A stretch of DNA of 64,000 nt. Origin: Streptomyces roseifaciens (lineage in GTDB: Bacteria; Actinomycetota; Actinomycetes; Streptomycetales; Streptomycetaceae). Below the pieces are notes generated by a model. That model saw only the letters and a program-made list of their open reading frames with translations, ran no database searches and was not told the origin of the DNA. Positions 5,917 through 13,496 of the stretch are shown here, in pieces (the first letter of the stretch is position 1; each line of letters begins with the position of its first letter). The stretch is from positions 114,803 through 178,802 of the forward strand of contig NZ_LNBE01000008.1 in the NCBI RefSeq assembly GCF_001445655.1, in the 5' to 3' direction. The translations under genes were made by a program, and so were the position numbers.

Positions 5917-8742
5917 CTACGACGCCGCGTCCACCAGCGACAGCGTGTGCAGCCGCTCCGGCGGGCCCGGCCGCGCGTAGTACCAGCCCTGGGCGGTGTC
6001 GCACCCCAGCACCCTCAGGTGCTCCGCCTGCGTGCCCGTCTCCACCCCTTCGACGGTCACCGACAGGTCGAGGGTGTGGGCGAGCGAGACGATCCCCTCG
6101 ACGATCTTCACGTCGACGGGGTCGGCCGGCGCGCACTGCATGCCGCGGGTGAAGGAACGGTCCAGCTTGAGCGTGCTGACGGGGAGCCTGCGCAGGTAGG
6201 AGAGGTTGGAGTAGCCGGTGCCGAAGTCGTCCAGGGCGATGTCCACGCCCAGGTCGGCGAGCTGGCGCAGCGGCCGCAGCTCCTCCTCGTCGGCCCCGAT
6301 GAGGGCGTTCTCGGTCACTTCCAGGCACAGGGCCGACGGGTCCAGGCCGGAGCTGTCGAGGACGGCCACCGTGTCGGCGACGAGGGAGGGGTGGCGCAGC
6401 TGCGAGGGCGAGAGGTTGACGTTGACCCGCATCGGGACCTCGCACGTGCCCTCGGCCCGCCAGGCGCGCGCCTGCCGTGCGGCTTCCTGCAGCACCCAGC
6501 GCCCCAGGGGCACGATCAGGCCGGTGCTCTCGGCAAGCGGGATGAACTGGTCCGGTCCCAGCACGCCGTGGACGGGGTGCAGCCAGCGCACGAGCGCCTC
6601 CGCGCCCCGTACCGTGCCGTCGTGGAGCCGGACGAGCGGCTGGTACTCGATGAAGAACTCGCCGTTGTCGAGCGCCGCCGGCAGGCAGTTGGTCAGGTCG
6701 TGCCGGGCGATGGCGCGGGCGTCGGAGTCCGCGTCGGCGAGCTCGTAGCGGTTCCCGCCGGCGGCCTTCGCGCGGTACATGGTGATGTCGGCGCTGCGCA
6801 GCACCTCCGCGGCGCCGCTCGCGCCGGACGCGCCGTCCACGATGCCGATGCTGGCCCGTACGGACAGGTCCCGGCCGTCGAGGCGTACGGGCTCGGCGAG
6901 CGCGGACAGCATCCGGCGGGCGAGGGCGGTCGCGTCCTCCTGGGCGGTGGGGCCGGTCAGCAGGGCCACGAACTCGTCGCCGCCGAGGCGGGCGACCAGC
7001 TCCGCGGGCTCCTCGGCGCACGAGCGCAGCCGCTCGGCCACGGCGACGAGCAGCCGGTCGCCCACGGCGTGGCCCAGGCTGTCGTTGACGGCCTTGAAGC
7101 CGTCCAGGTCGAGGTAGCAGACGCCGAAGCGGTCCCCCCCGGGGGCGAGGGCCCGGTCGAGCCGCTCGAAGAACAGCGTGCGGTTGGGCAGGCCGGTGAG
7201 GGCGTCGTGCGTGGCCTCGTAGCGCAGCTGCTCGTGCAGCAGGCGGCGCTCGGTGATGTCCTCCAGGAGCGCGAGCTGGTACTGGGGGCGGCCGTGGGCG
7301 TCGCGCAGCAGGGCGACGGACAGGTCGGTCCACAGGACGCTGCCGTCACCGCGGTAGTACGCCTTCTCGACGCGGTAGTAGTCGCGCTCGCCGCGGACGA
7401 GTTCGCTGTAGAGGCCCCAGACGTCGGGCGAGTCGTCGGGGTGGACCATCTCGCCGACGTTCCGGCCGGTGACCTCGGCGGCGTTGGTGCCGAACATGCG
7501 GCTGAGGGCGTCGTTGACGTCCATGATGCGGCCGTCGACGTCCGCTATCCCGACGCCGATGGCGGCGCCCTCGAACACGGCACGGAACCGCTCCTCGCTG
7601 GTGTGCAGCGCCCGCTCCGTCTCGGCCTGCGCGGCGAGGGCGGCGCGCGAGAGGGCCTCCTGCTCGGCGAGGGTCCGCTCGCGCAGGGCGCGGGCGAAGC
7701 CGGCGGCGACGGTGTGCTGCAGGCGCGAGCAACGGGCGCGGCTCTCCTCGTCGGACAGGTTCCGGTCCGGCGGGCAGTACAGGACGAGGTACGAGTCGAC
7801 CGCGCCCAGGATCAGCGACAGGGCGTCCGGGTCGGTGCAGTGCGCGCGGACGAGCGCGACGCCGACCTCGGCCACGGGCTCGGGGTCGAAGGGCTGCGAG
7901 CGGAGCGCCGTACGGAGGATGGCGGCGAGCGGGACGAGGTAGTCCTCGAACTCGGCGCGGGTCATGGAAGTGGCTGTCGCGGGGTAGACGGCCCGGCTCC
8001 AGACGGCGGCGAAGCGGCGAAGGGCGTCCTGCCCGGAGGGCAGGGGCTCGGACGGCGCCTGCCCGGTTACGGGGGCGGAGGACACCTGGCCGGACACGGG
8101 GGCGGAGGACACCCGGTCGGACACGAAGTGGGCGCTCCCGGAAGGCGCCTGTCCGGACACGGGGTGGGCGGAAGACATCCGGCCGCGCGCCCGGCCGGCG
8201 GTCTCCGGGGCGGACCCGTCCCGCCCGTCCCGCCCGTCCCGGCCGTCCCGGCCGAGGCCCGGTCCTCCCCCGCCCGGCCCCCGGACGTCGCGGTCCATCT
8301 GGACGTGGGCATTGCGTGCCCACGAACCGCCGGAACCGCCGGAACCACCCGAGCCACCCGAGCCACCCGAGCCACCGGAAGCATCCATCCCACCCGAACC
8401 GTCCGTCCCGGGCGCGCCGTCCGGCATCACACCCGGGTCGCGGCCGACGCCCCGATCACCGCCCCGGTCGCCGGTCCCGTCGCCGTCCCGCCCGCAACGG
8501 CCCGCCACTCCGCCCGCGGCCGCCGTGTCCAGTGGCGACAACGCCCCGCTCCCGATACCCACCCCGACCTCGGTTCCGCTTCCGCTTTCGATTCCGTTTC
8601 TGATTCCGCTTGTGCCCTCGGTCCCGGCCTCGCTCCCCCTGCGAGGCCTTGTGACTTCTGCCCCGGCAGGGCCACCGGTAACCGGCCCCACCGTTCCGTC
8701 TCCGGATCCGCTCGGCTTCTCGCCGCGCGGCTTTCGGGTCAT
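5917..8742 (-). CDS. PAS-GGDEF-EAL cyclic-di-GMP enzyme
   Basis: 941 residues. Residues 1-240 are Gly/Ser/Asp-rich and low in complexity, with a run of GGS repeats. A helical domain follows (about 245-375). A PAS domain lies at about 383-500 (RFRAVFEGAAIGVGIADVDG), a GGDEF domain has its motif at 587-591, and an EAL domain has EAL at 715-717. The EAL catalytic set is complete: ExLxR, the NVNLS Asn, the VTEN Glu, LDDFGTG, the LKLD Lys and the late VEGVET Glu with QGW. So both cyclase and phosphodiesterase motifs look intact; the expected RxxD site is missing. The architecture resembles Streptomyces RmdA-type enzymes. The start is set by an ATGA overlap with the upstream methyltransferase stop, which implies translational coupling; a start further in, after the low-complexity part, cannot be excluded. 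Confidence 0.88.
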   Translation of the reverse strand: MTRKPRGEKPSGSGDGTVGPVTGGPAGAEVTRPRRGSEAGTEGTSGIRNGIESGSGTEVGVGIGSGALSPLDTAAAGGVAGRCGRDGDGTGDRGGDRGVGRDPGVMPDGAPGTDGSGGMDASGGSGGSGGSGGSGGSGGSWARNAHVQMDRDVRGPGGGGPGLGRDGRDGRDGRDGSAPETAGRARGRMSSAHPVSGQAPSGSAHFVSDRVSSAPVSGQVSSAPVTGQAPSEPLPSGQDALRRFAAVWSRAVYPATATSMTRAEFEDYLVPLAAILRTALRSQPFDPEPVAEVGVALVRAHCTDPDALSLILGAVDSYLVLYCPPDRNLSDEESRARCSRLQHTVAAGFARALRERTLAEQEALSRAALAAQAETERALHTSEERFRAVFEGAAIGVGIADVDGRIMDVNDALSRMFGTNAAEVTGRNVGEMVHPDDSPDVWGLYSELVRGERDYYRVEKAYYRGDGSVLWTDLSVALLRDAHGRPQYQLALLEDITERRLLHEQLRYEATHDALTGLPNRTLFFERLDRALAPGGDRFGVCYLDLDGFKAVNDSLGHAVGDRLLVAVAERLRSCAEEPAELVARLGGDEFVALLTGPTAQEDATALARRMLSALAEPVRLDGRDLSVRASIGIVDGASGASGAAEVLRSADITMYRAKAAGGNRYELADADSDARAIARHDLTNCLPAALDNGEFFIEYQPLVRLHDGTVRGAEALVRWLHPVHGVLGPDQFIPLAESTGLIVPLGRWVLQEAARQARAWRAEGTCEVPMRVNVNLSPSQLRHPSLVADTVAVLDSSGLDPSALCLEVTENALIGADEEELRPLRQLADLGVDIALDDFGTGYSNLSYLRRLPVSTLKLDRSFTRGMQCAPADPVDVKIVEGIVSLAHTLDLSVTVEGVETGTQAEHLRVLGCDTAQGWYYARPGPPERLHTLSLVDAAS

Positions 8743-9563
8743 GGCTTGCGCCCCACGCCCGCGAAGCCGACATACATGGCGGGATCGTTGTCCGCTCCGC
8801 CGGCGTTCTTCACCGGGTCGGGCCGCCAGTCCGGCATGGCCACGAGGCCCGGCTCGACCATCTCGAAGCCGTCGAAGAAGCGCGCCACTTCAGGGCGCGA
8901 GCGCATCAGCAGCGGCGAGCCCACGTTGCGGTAGACGCCCTGCACTCCCTGCCCCTCCTCCGGCTTGATCGGACCGGTCTCGGTCGTCGCATGCGTGAGG
9001 ACGAGCAGGCTCCCCGGCGCGAGCGCGTCGCGCAGCTCGGCCACCGCCGCCCAAGGGTCGTCCTGGTCCTCCACGAAGTGGAGGACGGCCACGAGCAGCA
9101 GTGCGACCGGCCGGTCCAGGTCGAGGAGCCTGCCGACCTCGTCACTGGTCAGGATGTCATGGGGCTTGCGGAGGTCCGCGGGCAGGACGGCGGAGCGCGG
9201 GTCGCCCTCCAGGACGGCCCGGCCGTGGGCGACGGCGACCGGGTCGTGGTCGACGTAGACGACGTGCGAGCGCGGGTCCGCCGCCTGGGCTATCTCGTGG
9301 ACGTTGCCGAAGGTCGGGATGCCCGAGCCGATGTCGAGGAACTGGGTGACGCCCTCGCCGACGGCGTGGCGCACGGCGCGCCGCATGAAGGCCCGGTTCG
9401 CCTGCATGATCTTCGGCAGCCCGGGAAAGGCCTCCATGGCCCGCCGGCCGGCCTCCCGGTCGACCTCGAAGTTGTGCGAGCCGCCCAGGTAGTAGTCGTA
9501 GATCCGGGACACGCTCGGCACGGAAAGGTCGATGCCCTGGGGGGCCCAGGTGGGACGCTCCAT
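8739..9563 (-). CDS. SAM-dependent methyltransferase, DUF574 type
   Basis: 274 residues. The start at 9563 (MERPTWAPQGIDLSVPSVSR) has GGAG ten bases upstream and matches the usual beginning of the family; an in-frame ATG at 9698 would add 45 residues unlike the family. The conserved N-terminal SRIYDYYLGGSHNFEVDREA block is present, followed by the SAM-binding loop (FLDIGSGIPTFGN) and the VYVDHDPVAVAHGR motif that holds the ribose contact. These proteins form a large Streptomyces-specific group; most have no known substrate. The stop overlaps the start of the PAS-GGDEF-EAL gene (ATGA), so the two are made together, which may hint at a link to signalling or development. Confidence 0.88.
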   Translation of the reverse strand: MERPTWAPQGIDLSVPSVSRIYDYYLGGSHNFEVDREAGRRAMEAFPGLPKIMQANRAFMRRAVRHAVGEGVTQFLDIGSGIPTFGNVHEIAQAADPRSHVVYVDHDPVAVAHGRAVLEGDPRSAVLPADLRKPHDILTSDEVGRLLDLDRPVALLLVAVLHFVEDQDDPWAAVAELRDALAPGSLLVLTHATTETGPIKPEEGQGVQGVYRNVGSPLLMRSRPEVARFFDGFEMVEPGLVAMPDWRPDPVKNAGGADNDPAMYVGFAGVGRKP

Positions 9564-9750
9564 CAGTCTCTTGCTCCAGCTCGTCTCGGGGACATGTGAG
9601 CAGAGGCTACTGATCGTTCGTTCGAATGGAAGCGGCAAGCGGAAATCGGCGATCCGCATTGAGCTGTCATTCACCCTCGTCCGCACGGCGTCGATCATGC
9701 CAATAGCCGATCATGCCAACAAATGACCCGGAGGGGAAATATGTCCGGAT

Positions 9751-9778
9751 GCCGTCCCGGGAGCGCTCCCGGGACGGC
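9751..9778 (-). terminator. Palindromic terminator of the GNAT gene
   Basis: A perfect 28-base palindrome with arms 9751-9764 and 9765-9778, 18 bases beyond the acetyltransferase stop codon. Confidence 0.7.
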
Positions 9779-9795
9779 CCGCGGCCGACGCCGCG

Positions 9796-10575
9796 TCAGC
9801 CCCGCGGCTCCCGCCACATCGGCCACATCCGCGGCCCGCCGTCAGGCAGGTCGATGGGCGTACCGGTGAGGACGAAGCCGAGGCGCTCGTAGAGCCCCCT
9901 GCTCCGGGCGTTGCTCGCCTCCAGGTAGGCGGGCACGCCCTCCTCGTCGCACCGGTCGAGGACGGTCGTCAGGAGCGCCCTGCCGCGGCCCTCGCCGCGC
10001 CGGCCGGGAGCGGCGACGATGGTCGGCAGGTAGTAGTGCGCGCGGCCCCCGGGGTGGGCGGCCTCCGTCAGCTCGGCGACGATCCGGGCGCGGTCGTTCT
10101 CGGGATCCGCCATCGCCAGCAGCTCGCTGATCTCGTCGCCACCCTGATCGCCGCCCTGGCCGTCGCCCTGAGCCTCATCACCGCCGACGCCCTCACCCGC
10201 GCCCTCACCCGCACCGCCACCGGCCTCCGCCTGCACCGGTATCCACAGCGCCGCCGCCGACAGGTCGTCCGTCACGTCGACCCACCCGTCGCGCAGCGCC
10301 GCGTCCAGGAACACCCCGAAGAACGCGGGGTGGACGGCGCGGCGGTGCGCCTCGTCCGGGAAGACCCAGCCGCTGATGGGGTCCTCCATGAAGGACTCCC
10401 CCAGCAGCAGGCTGATCGCGTCCCGCTCCTCCGGCCGGGCCCGGCGGATCCCCGGCACGACGGTGGTGGCGGCAGGGACGGCAGGGGTGGCAGGGGCCGC
10501 GGTGGCGGCAGTGGGAGCGGGGGTGGGAGCGGGGGTGGGAGCGGGAGCGGCAGCGGCTCTCTGATGCACAGTCAT
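9796..10575 (-). CDS. GNAT family N-acetyltransferase
   Basis: 259 residues from an ATG preceded by GGAAGGAACC. Residues 5-45 are an Ala/Pro/Thr-rich disordered leader made of APTP repeats. The GNAT fold follows: IRRARPEERDAISLLLGESF at the start, an acetyl-CoA pyrophosphate loop (VAAPGRRGEGRGRALL) near residue 200, and the terminal NARSRGLYERLGF motif. Between beta strands there is a Gly/Asp/Glu-rich insertion (about residues 118-150, GEGAGEGVGGDEAQGDGQGG) that is absent from typical members and likely forms a loop. The acceptor substrate cannot be read from sequence. It is a single gene with its own terminator; the C39 peptidase gene lies upstream on the same strand, 72 bases away. Confidence 0.87.
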   Translation of the reverse strand: MTVHQRAAAAPAPTPAPTPAPTAATAAPATPAVPAATTVVPGIRRARPEERDAISLLLGESFMEDPISGWVFPDEAHRRAVHPAFFGVFLDAALRDGWVDVTDDLSAAALWIPVQAEAGGGAGEGAGEGVGGDEAQGDGQGGDQGGDEISELLAMADPENDRARIVAELTEAAHPGGRAHYYLPTIVAAPGRRGEGRGRALLTTVLDRCDEEGVPAYLEASNARSRGLYERLGFVLTGTPIDLPDGGPRMWPMWREPRG

Positions 10576-10647
10576 GGTTCCTTCCGTACGGCGTACGACG
10601 CACACGTCTGTCCGCGCCCGATCGTACGGAGGTTCCCCTTCCGTCCG

Positions 10648-12102
10648 TCAGCGGATCCCCAGCTCCCGCAGCACCCGCCGCTGCCGCTCCTCCGGCCGGA
10701 CGGGGAAGTAGAGGTAGCAGACGCCGCCGGAGCCCGTCTTGACCTGCCCCTGGGCGTTGTAGCGCTTGGTCCGGAGCCAGATGTTCTCGAACTGGCGGCG
10801 CTTGTAGACCCGCCGGACCGCCTCGTTCGACGGGCTCGCCGGGTCGTTGGCGACCACGTCGCCCTGCCGGGTGAATCCGACGACGCACATCAGGTGGCCG
10901 GCCGTGCCGTAGCCCGCCCCGTCGAGTTCGGAGGCGAGGAAGGACTGGGAGGTGATGACGGGGATCCGCGCGCGGATCAGCTTCTCGACGTCGCCGAGCG
11001 AGCGCAGCCGGGTGACCACCGCCTGCACGTCGTGGTACGTCGCCGCGTAGGCCGCGTTGAAGGGCCAGTTGCCGCACCCCTTGTACTGGTAGTCGAAGGT
11101 GAAGCGGGCGGCGTGGCAGACCTGGGGGTCGGCGTAGTCGGGGTCGACCCACGCGAGCTCCTCGGCGGAGGGCACCCGGCCCCAGTACGCGAGGACCATC
11201 TGCGAGGAGGTCGGGCTGCACCAGGCCTCCCCGCCGTTGTCGTACTCCGGGTACTGCCCCTTGTGGATCTCCTGCGAGTAGCGCGGCACGCGCAGTTCGT
11301 GTCCCGCGCCGCTCCCCGGCGCGGAGGCGGGCACGGTGAAGCGGTCGGGGACGTCCGAACTCATCGCGCCGAGCCGCCACACGGTGGGCGTGAGGCGGCT
11401 GCCGGCCCTGCGGTGGAGGGTCAGGCGCAGCTCGTACGAGGCGATGCGCAGGCCCGACGCCGGGTTGTCGACGGCGAGGGTGTCGGTGGAGACGTTGCTG
11501 CGGCCGTCGCCCTGGCCGTCGACGGACGTGCGGCGGATGTCGCCGGGGCCGTCGCCGGCCGTCCAGCGGCCCATGACGTACCAGGGGGTCCGGGTGCGGT
11601 CGGTGTAGGTGCCGCGCACCTCCGTCTGGATCCAGGTGCCGGCGGGCGCGTGGGCGTTCCAGGAGGTGATGACCTCGCTCGCGGGGACGGGAAGGGTACG
11701 GACCGGCGCGGTCCAGGTGGCGTACTCCCACGAGGCCTTGGTGCCGGTGTGCGGGTCGGTGTACTCCAGCGTGCCGGCCGGCCGGTCGAGCGCCAGGCCG
11801 TCGCGCCGCCCGGTACGGATGCGGGTGCCGTGGGCGGTGCCGCGCCGCCAGTCGTCGGCGGAGGTCCAGGCGTGGTAGTCGACGGCTGCGCTCCCGGAGA
11901 CGGAGGAATTCGAGGAAACGGAGGAAGGGGAGGAAGGGGAGAGGGACACGGGGCCGGAGGAACCGGATCCGGGTGGCCCCGAGGACGTCCCGGACGAGGC
12001 CTGCGAGGAGGTGGCCGGGAGGGACGCGGCCGCCGCGGCACCCAGGGCGGCGGCGAGCACGGTACGGCGCGGGGTGGGTCTGCTGGGCGTGCTGCTGGAC
12101 AT
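10648..12102 (-). CDS. Tat-exported C39-family peptidase
   Basis: 484 residues. A twin-arginine signal (TPRRTVLAAALGAAAAASLP) occupies residues 10-29, followed by a Ser/Thr/Gly-rich linker. The middle (about 60-260) is a beta-rich domain typical of these secreted proteins. The peptidase domain starts with VPRYSQ and contains the catalytic Cys295 in GGEAWCSPTSSQM, the His in GTAGHLMCVVGF and the Asp in VVANDPA, so the papain-like triad is complete. C39-like secreted proteins are frequent in actinomycetes; this subgroup is often labelled peptidase C39 family or hydrolase with no tested substrate. The start at 12102 fits the Tat signal and has GGGGGA upstream; a longer frame to 12336 adds 78 non-signal residues and was rejected. 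Confidence 0.87.
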   Translation of the reverse strand: MSSSTPSRPTPRRTVLAAALGAAAAASLPATSSQASSGTSSGPPGSGSSGPVSLSPSSPSSVSSNSSVSGSAAVDYHAWTSADDWRRGTAHGTRIRTGRRDGLALDRPAGTLEYTDPHTGTKASWEYATWTAPVRTLPVPASEVITSWNAHAPAGTWIQTEVRGTYTDRTRTPWYVMGRWTAGDGPGDIRRTSVDGQGDGRSNVSTDTLAVDNPASGLRIASYELRLTLHRRAGSRLTPTVWRLGAMSSDVPDRFTVPASAPGSGAGHELRVPRYSQEIHKGQYPEYDNGGEAWCSPTSSQMVLAYWGRVPSAEELAWVDPDYADPQVCHAARFTFDYQYKGCGNWPFNAAYAATYHDVQAVVTRLRSLGDVEKLIRARIPVITSQSFLASELDGAGYGTAGHLMCVVGFTRQGDVVANDPASPSNEAVRRVYKRRQFENIWLRTKRYNAQGQVKTGSGGVCYLYFPVRPEERQRRVLRELGIR

Positions 12103-12142
12103 GGCGCTGGTCCCCCAGTCGTCTGCGGTGTGCGGATGGAAG

Positions 12143-12210
12143 CGCGAAGGGAAGTGCGAAGGGAAGTACTGATGATGGAGAGCGATGATGGAAGTGATGA
12201 TGGAAGTACT
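12143..12210 (-). repeat. GGAAGT-rich direct repeats in the C39 leader
   Basis: On the plus strand gcgaagggaagt occurs twice in tandem (12143-12154, 12155-12166) and gatgatggaagt twice in tandem (12183-12194, 12195-12206); ggaagtactg ends both pairs. In the sense of the peptidase gene this is a pyrimidine-rich upstream region with ACTTCC every 12 bases. Confidence 0.75.
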
Positions 12211-12386
12211 GACGAACGTACGGATGCATGGCGCATAAGACGCACGCACGGACTCCGCGCGCCGGTGCGCCAGTGATTCCCCGTCACGCCGGTCCCGATA
12301 CCGGCAGGACGGGGGAAGGACCGTCACGGCCGTCAACCCGACTCCATCCGCCTCCCACCTTGGAGTGATCCACCCCGCTCTCCCCC

Positions 12387-12392
12387 TAGGCT
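12387..12392 (+). promoter_or_regulatory. -10 element of a leaderless kinase transcript
   Basis: TAGGCT ends seven bases before the GTG at 12399, placing +1 on the start codon; no ribosome site is visible before the GTG. The -35 (TTGGAG near 12360-12365) is weak and its spacing long. Confidence 0.5.
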
Positions 12393-12398
12393 GGCCCG

Positions 12399-13025
12399 GT
12401 GAATGCTCCGCTCCGCAACGGTCCGGCCTCCTTCGACGACCTCGCCCCCTGGCTGCTGACGCAGCCTCCGTCCCTCGGCCCCGTCCGTCTGGTGGCCGTC
12501 GACGGGCACGCGGGGTCCGGGAAGACCACCTTCAGCGGACGGCTCGCGGCGGCGCTCGGCGGCGCGCCCGTACTGCATCTGGATGACCTCGCGACGCACG
12601 AGGAGCTGTTCGAGTGGACCGGGCGGCTGCGCGAGCAGGTGCTCGACCCCCTCGGCCGCGGGGAGACGGCGCGCTTCCGGGCGTACGACTGGGTGGCCCG
12701 CCGGTTCGCCGGCGAGCGGGAGATCGGGCCGGAGCCGGTGGTGCTGGTGGAGGGCGTCGGCGCGGGGCGCCGCGCGCTGCGGCCCCACCTCGCGTGTCTG
12801 CTGTGGATGGAGTTGCCGCATGAGCACTCCTGGGAAAGGGGTCAACTCCGTGACGGCGCAGAGCTGTCCGATTTCTGGGACGGCTGGATGCGGGCGGAGC
12901 GCGAGCATTTCGCCGCCGACCCGACGCGCCCGTACGCGGAACTGCTGATTCTTCAGCGTGGAGGGGGGTACGAGGTGCTGCCGGGGCTGCACAAAACGAC
13001 CACAACCCCGCGCGGACGAACCTGA
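12399..13025 (+). CDS. P-loop kinase, uridine kinase-like
   Basis: 208 residues from a GTG. A Walker A motif (VDGHAGSGKTTF) lies at about residues 36-47, followed by VLHLDDLATHEELFEW, which matches the D-D substrate/Mg segment of the uridine kinase and phosphoribulokinase group, and VVLVEGVGAGRRALRP, the VEG block of the same group. The protein is short for a classical uridine kinase and lacks a recognisable nucleoside-specific C-terminus; many Streptomyces copies carry the name uridine kinase by annotation only. It should phosphorylate a small substrate with ATP in the cytoplasm. Transcription looks leaderless from TAGGCT. A 7-bp hairpin follows. Confidence 0.8.
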   Translation: MNAPLRNGPASFDDLAPWLLTQPPSLGPVRLVAVDGHAGSGKTTFSGRLAAALGGAPVLHLDDLATHEELFEWTGRLREQVLDPLGRGETARFRAYDWVARRFAGEREIGPEPVVLVEGVGAGRRALRPHLACLLWMELPHEHSWERGQLRDGAELSDFWDGWMRAEREHFAADPTRPYAELLILQRGGGYEVLPGLHKTTTTPRGRT

Positions 13026-13047
13026 TCATCACGCTCCGTGAACAACG

Positions 13048-13064
13048 CCGGGCGGTCCGCCCGG
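13048..13064 (+). terminator. Short hairpin after the kinase gene
   Basis: Stem ccgggcg / cgcccgg with loop gtc, 22 bases after the kinase stop codon. It has no T tract, so efficiency is uncertain. Confidence 0.45.
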
Positions 13065-13102
13065 TCTCGCGGTCCGATCCCCGCCGACTGCGCCAACTCC
13101 GC

Positions 13103-13132
13103 TTGACCGACGGGGCGTACAGGACTTACGTT
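13103..13132 (+). promoter_or_regulatory. Promoter upstream of the candidate small RNA
   Basis: -35 TTGACC (13103-13108), 18-base spacer, -10 TACGTT (13127-13132); predicted +1 near 13139. No open reading frame with a ribosome site begins just downstream. Confidence 0.5.
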
Positions 13133-13138
13133 CTCATT

Positions 13139-13205
13139 GTGCGGCCGGTCGAGGCCGCCCGCGGACGCGAAGCCCCCGGTTGTTCCCCCGTGATCGGGGG
13201 CTTCG
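13139..13205 (+). ncRNA. Candidate small non-coding RNA of about 67 nt
   Basis: Bounded by a sigma-70-like promoter and a strong intrinsic hairpin. The predicted transcript has a 5' hairpin (gcggcc-ggtcga-ggccgc, 13141-13158) and ends in an 11-bp perfect stem, cgaagcccccg (13168-13178) with cgggggcttcg (13195-13205), loop 16 bases. The terminator is too far from the kinase gene (143 bases past its stop) to be its obvious terminator. I do not recognise a known RNA family. It could be a trans-acting small RNA or the attenuated leader of the AAA ATPase gene 290 bases downstream. Confidence 0.45.
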
Positions 13206-13496
13206 TACTACTCGGTATTCTCCTTTTGGGCACTTTGCCCCGTCTACCCCCTCACCCTGGGTGACCATGTGCCGGAGCGGTCCGCCGACCGCCGGGGATC
13301 GCTTTTCCGCCGCGAAGGGCAGTGCGGCACCCTTCGGCCCGGGCCAACAGCGCAGGTACGATGCGACTCGGTGCCCCTATCGGCGGGTGCACCGGCACAC
13401 ACTGGTCAACTCCCGTCCACAGCACAGCGGTTCGGCAAGGCGCGCCTGGCACTCGCCGGGCAGCACGCTACGGGGGCACGGTTTGTGGGGGACGTG
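13206..13496 (+). other. Leader region before the AAA ATPase gene
   Basis: About 290 bases without a supported gene. An open frame runs in from 13269 but has no ribosome site and an Arg/Pro-rich translation unlike the protein that follows. No operator or riboswitch fold was recognised by eye. Confidence 0.4.

Noticed and set aside
5947..8934. A 995-codon open frame on the plus strand
   Set aside because: Antisense shadow of the PAS-GGDEF-EAL gene; composition (Val/Gly/Arg/Glu) is typical of GC-rich antisense frames.
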